From Boswellia sacra (lineage: Eukaryota; Streptophyta; Magnoliopsida; Sapindales; Burseraceae): 64,000 nucleotides of DNA. Location of the stretch: contig SNVD02001412.1 of assembly GCA_013180625.2 (NCBI GenBank), positions 62,001 through 126,000 of the forward strand, in the 5' to 3' direction. A program made the position numbers and the translations under genes. The notes beneath the pieces were generated by a model, which ran no database searches, had not been told where the DNA came from, and saw only the letters and a program-made list of their open reading frames with translations. Of the stretch, positions 62,806 through 64,000 are shown in pieces. Every line of letters begins with the position of its first letter. The first letter of the stretch is position 1.

Positions 62806-63183
62806 TTTTTTGTTTTTTTTTTTTGATTTTTTTTTTGTTTTTTTTCTTTTTTTTTTTTTGCGACCAGCCATAAGGCCCAATGCAATAATGCATATTTATC
62901 CATAAAAACTAAAAACGATTGCCTTTTTTTCTTTTTCCTTCCTTTTGCTTTTTTTTTTGTTTTTTTCTTTTTTTGGTGCGTGGATGATCACTTTTTTCTT
63001 GTAACAGTTTAATATAACTCGATAAGCGGACAACCAATCCATTCCTAATATCACATCATACTCTGTGAAATCCATAATTATCAAATCAAATGATAACTTG
63101 TGCCCATTGATCTCTAGCATACAAGAACGACATATCCTCCCAACCTCTAGAGTACTACCTGTTAGCCTTAAGGCTACATAACA
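62497..63183 (-). pseudogene. Antisense Ty3/gypsy protease-to-RT fragment with a T-rich expansion
   Basis: Minus strand from 63183: VGRICRSCMLEINGHKLSFD and FTEYDVILGMDWLSAYRVIL (end of the gypsy protease region), then a disrupted low-complexity zone, then ASILVEEINRG, VSEFPNVFPEDLPRLPP (the spacer just upstream of RT). This is the arrangement of Del/Tekay-type chromoviruses. Only ~690 bp survive, inserted in or next to the Athila remnant in opposite orientation. Confidence 0.85.
62633..62862. repeat. ~230-bp interrupted poly-T tract
   Basis: Almost pure T on the plus strand with scattered G, A or C (TTTTTCTTTTTG, TTTTGATTTT, TTTATATTTTTTG). It generates long poly-Lys and poly-Phe frames that are not genes. 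Length is likely to be uncertain in any assembly. Confidence 0.9.
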
Positions 63184-63189
63184 ATTTTG

Positions 63190-64000
63190 ATGATAACAAT
63201 ACACATTGATTAATTGAGATTTATTAACATGTTTATTTATGTGCAAGAGTAAGATCATTGAAATAATTTTCAAATCAAGAAGAGGCTTATTTAAAATGAA
63301 GTGTTGAAGCTAAGGAGAAGACTACATGTTAAAGGCACCAAAGTTTAAGAACAAGGATTGACTCAAGGAATGTGACACATGAGCAATGTTCAATCAATTG
63401 GTCATATATATCTCTACAAATATCCAAATGACGTGATTCTTGAGCTTTTGGAAAGCTTACTCAATTTATAATATTTCATATGTTTTAAAAAAATTCAAAT
63501 TTCAAGTGCAAGTTTGTCCAAATCATCATGCAAGTTGAAAGACAAATGGAAGCAATTGACATGAGCACCGAATACTCTTTTGGACATATCTTGAGCTAGA
63601 AATATCAAAATGACTTGATTCTTATGGAATTAGAAATAGGACTTAATGAGTCACATTTCATATGTTTTGAAGAAATTCAAATTTCAAATGGAAGACCGAC
63701 ATAATTGACATGCAATTCGGTGGACTGACATAGAGAAGAAAAATCAACTCATATGAGCATCGAATGATGTTTTGTCTATATCCTGAGCTAGAGATATCCA
63801 AATGACTTGATTCTTATGGAATTGGAAAGATAATTCAATGTAGAAAATTTCATATTATTTGAAGAAATTCAAATTTCAAACGGAAGGCTGACATAATACA
63901 CATGCAAATTGGTGGATTGACACATGGAAGAAAAATCAGGTCACATGAGCATTGAATGGTTTTTTGGCCATATCTTGAGTTAAAGATATCTAAATGACTT
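63190..64000 (+). repeat. Probable copia LTR with ~190-bp internal tandem repeats, cut by window end
   Basis: Begins TGATGATAACAATACACATTG just after the antisense gypsy fragment, a common start of large plant copia LTRs. From about 63400 it is built of units of ~190 bp (63400-63578 diverged, 63579-63768, 63769-63958, 63959 onward), each with CATATCTTGAG(C/T)TA, ATGACTTGATTCTTATGGAA and GAAGAAATTCAAATTTCAAA. No frame of interest. Confidence 0.6.

Noticed and set aside
62396..62903. Poly-Phe (+) and poly-Lys (-) frames
   Set aside because: Direct product of the poly-T tract.

Overview
The window is nuclear DNA of a flowering plant, most likely a eudicot. It is AT-rich, its protein genes carry introns, and about half of it is transposable-element sequence. 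No rRNA, tRNA, CRISPR or bacterial-style operon was seen. The species cannot be named from the sequence alone.

Three ordinary nuclear genes can be reconstructed exon by exon. A two-exon SLC37-type glycerol-3-phosphate transporter-like gene (+, 4617-6953, 497 aa) converges on a four-exon PP2C protein phosphatase gene (-, 7762-11574, 377 aa). A 14-coding-exon ubiquitin-like/BAG6-type gene (-, 28707-43966, 730 aa, plus a 5' UTR exon near 44656-44870) spans 16 kb, because one intron holds a 5.4 kb Ty3/gypsy element and another holds a 1.3 kb Harbinger-like MITE. A two-exon 3' fragment of the 40S ribosomal protein S11 gene lies at 18143-18424 (-).

Layout of the repeats: 1-1850, a decayed Ty1/copia element with a nested TRIM. 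14207-17850, two non-autonomous hAT elements with 8-bp target duplications, the second of which splits a ~123-bp tandem repeat. 19487-25062, a young Ty3/gypsy element with 877-bp LTRs, no recognisable gag, one in-frame stop in pol and an amplified primer-binding site. 31192-32487, the Harbinger-like MITE. 36566-41981, an older chromodomain-bearing Ty3/gypsy element inserted in one copy of a 674-bp intronic duplication. 49472-52220, a two-gene PIF/Harbinger transposon with an open Myb/SANT-like gene and a decayed transposase. 53040-54299, a small MITE and a third hAT element. 54618-63183, an inverted Athila solo LTR, a copia solo LTR, an Athila element deleted for RT/integrase and an antisense gypsy fragment holding a ~230-bp T-rich tract. 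63190-64000, a likely copia LTR with ~190-bp internal repeats.

I did not find a coherent new multi-gene system. The least ordinary structures are the primer-binding-site repeat array of the young gypsy element, the palindromic TCGAGTGTCGG-type arrays shared by two neighbouring hAT elements, the open PIF/Harbinger Myb-like gene beside a dead transposase, the facing pair of Athila LTRs, and a GC-AG intron in the BAG6-like gene. All distances, splice junctions and target-site duplications were read by eye; family names come from recognised protein motifs, not from a database search.
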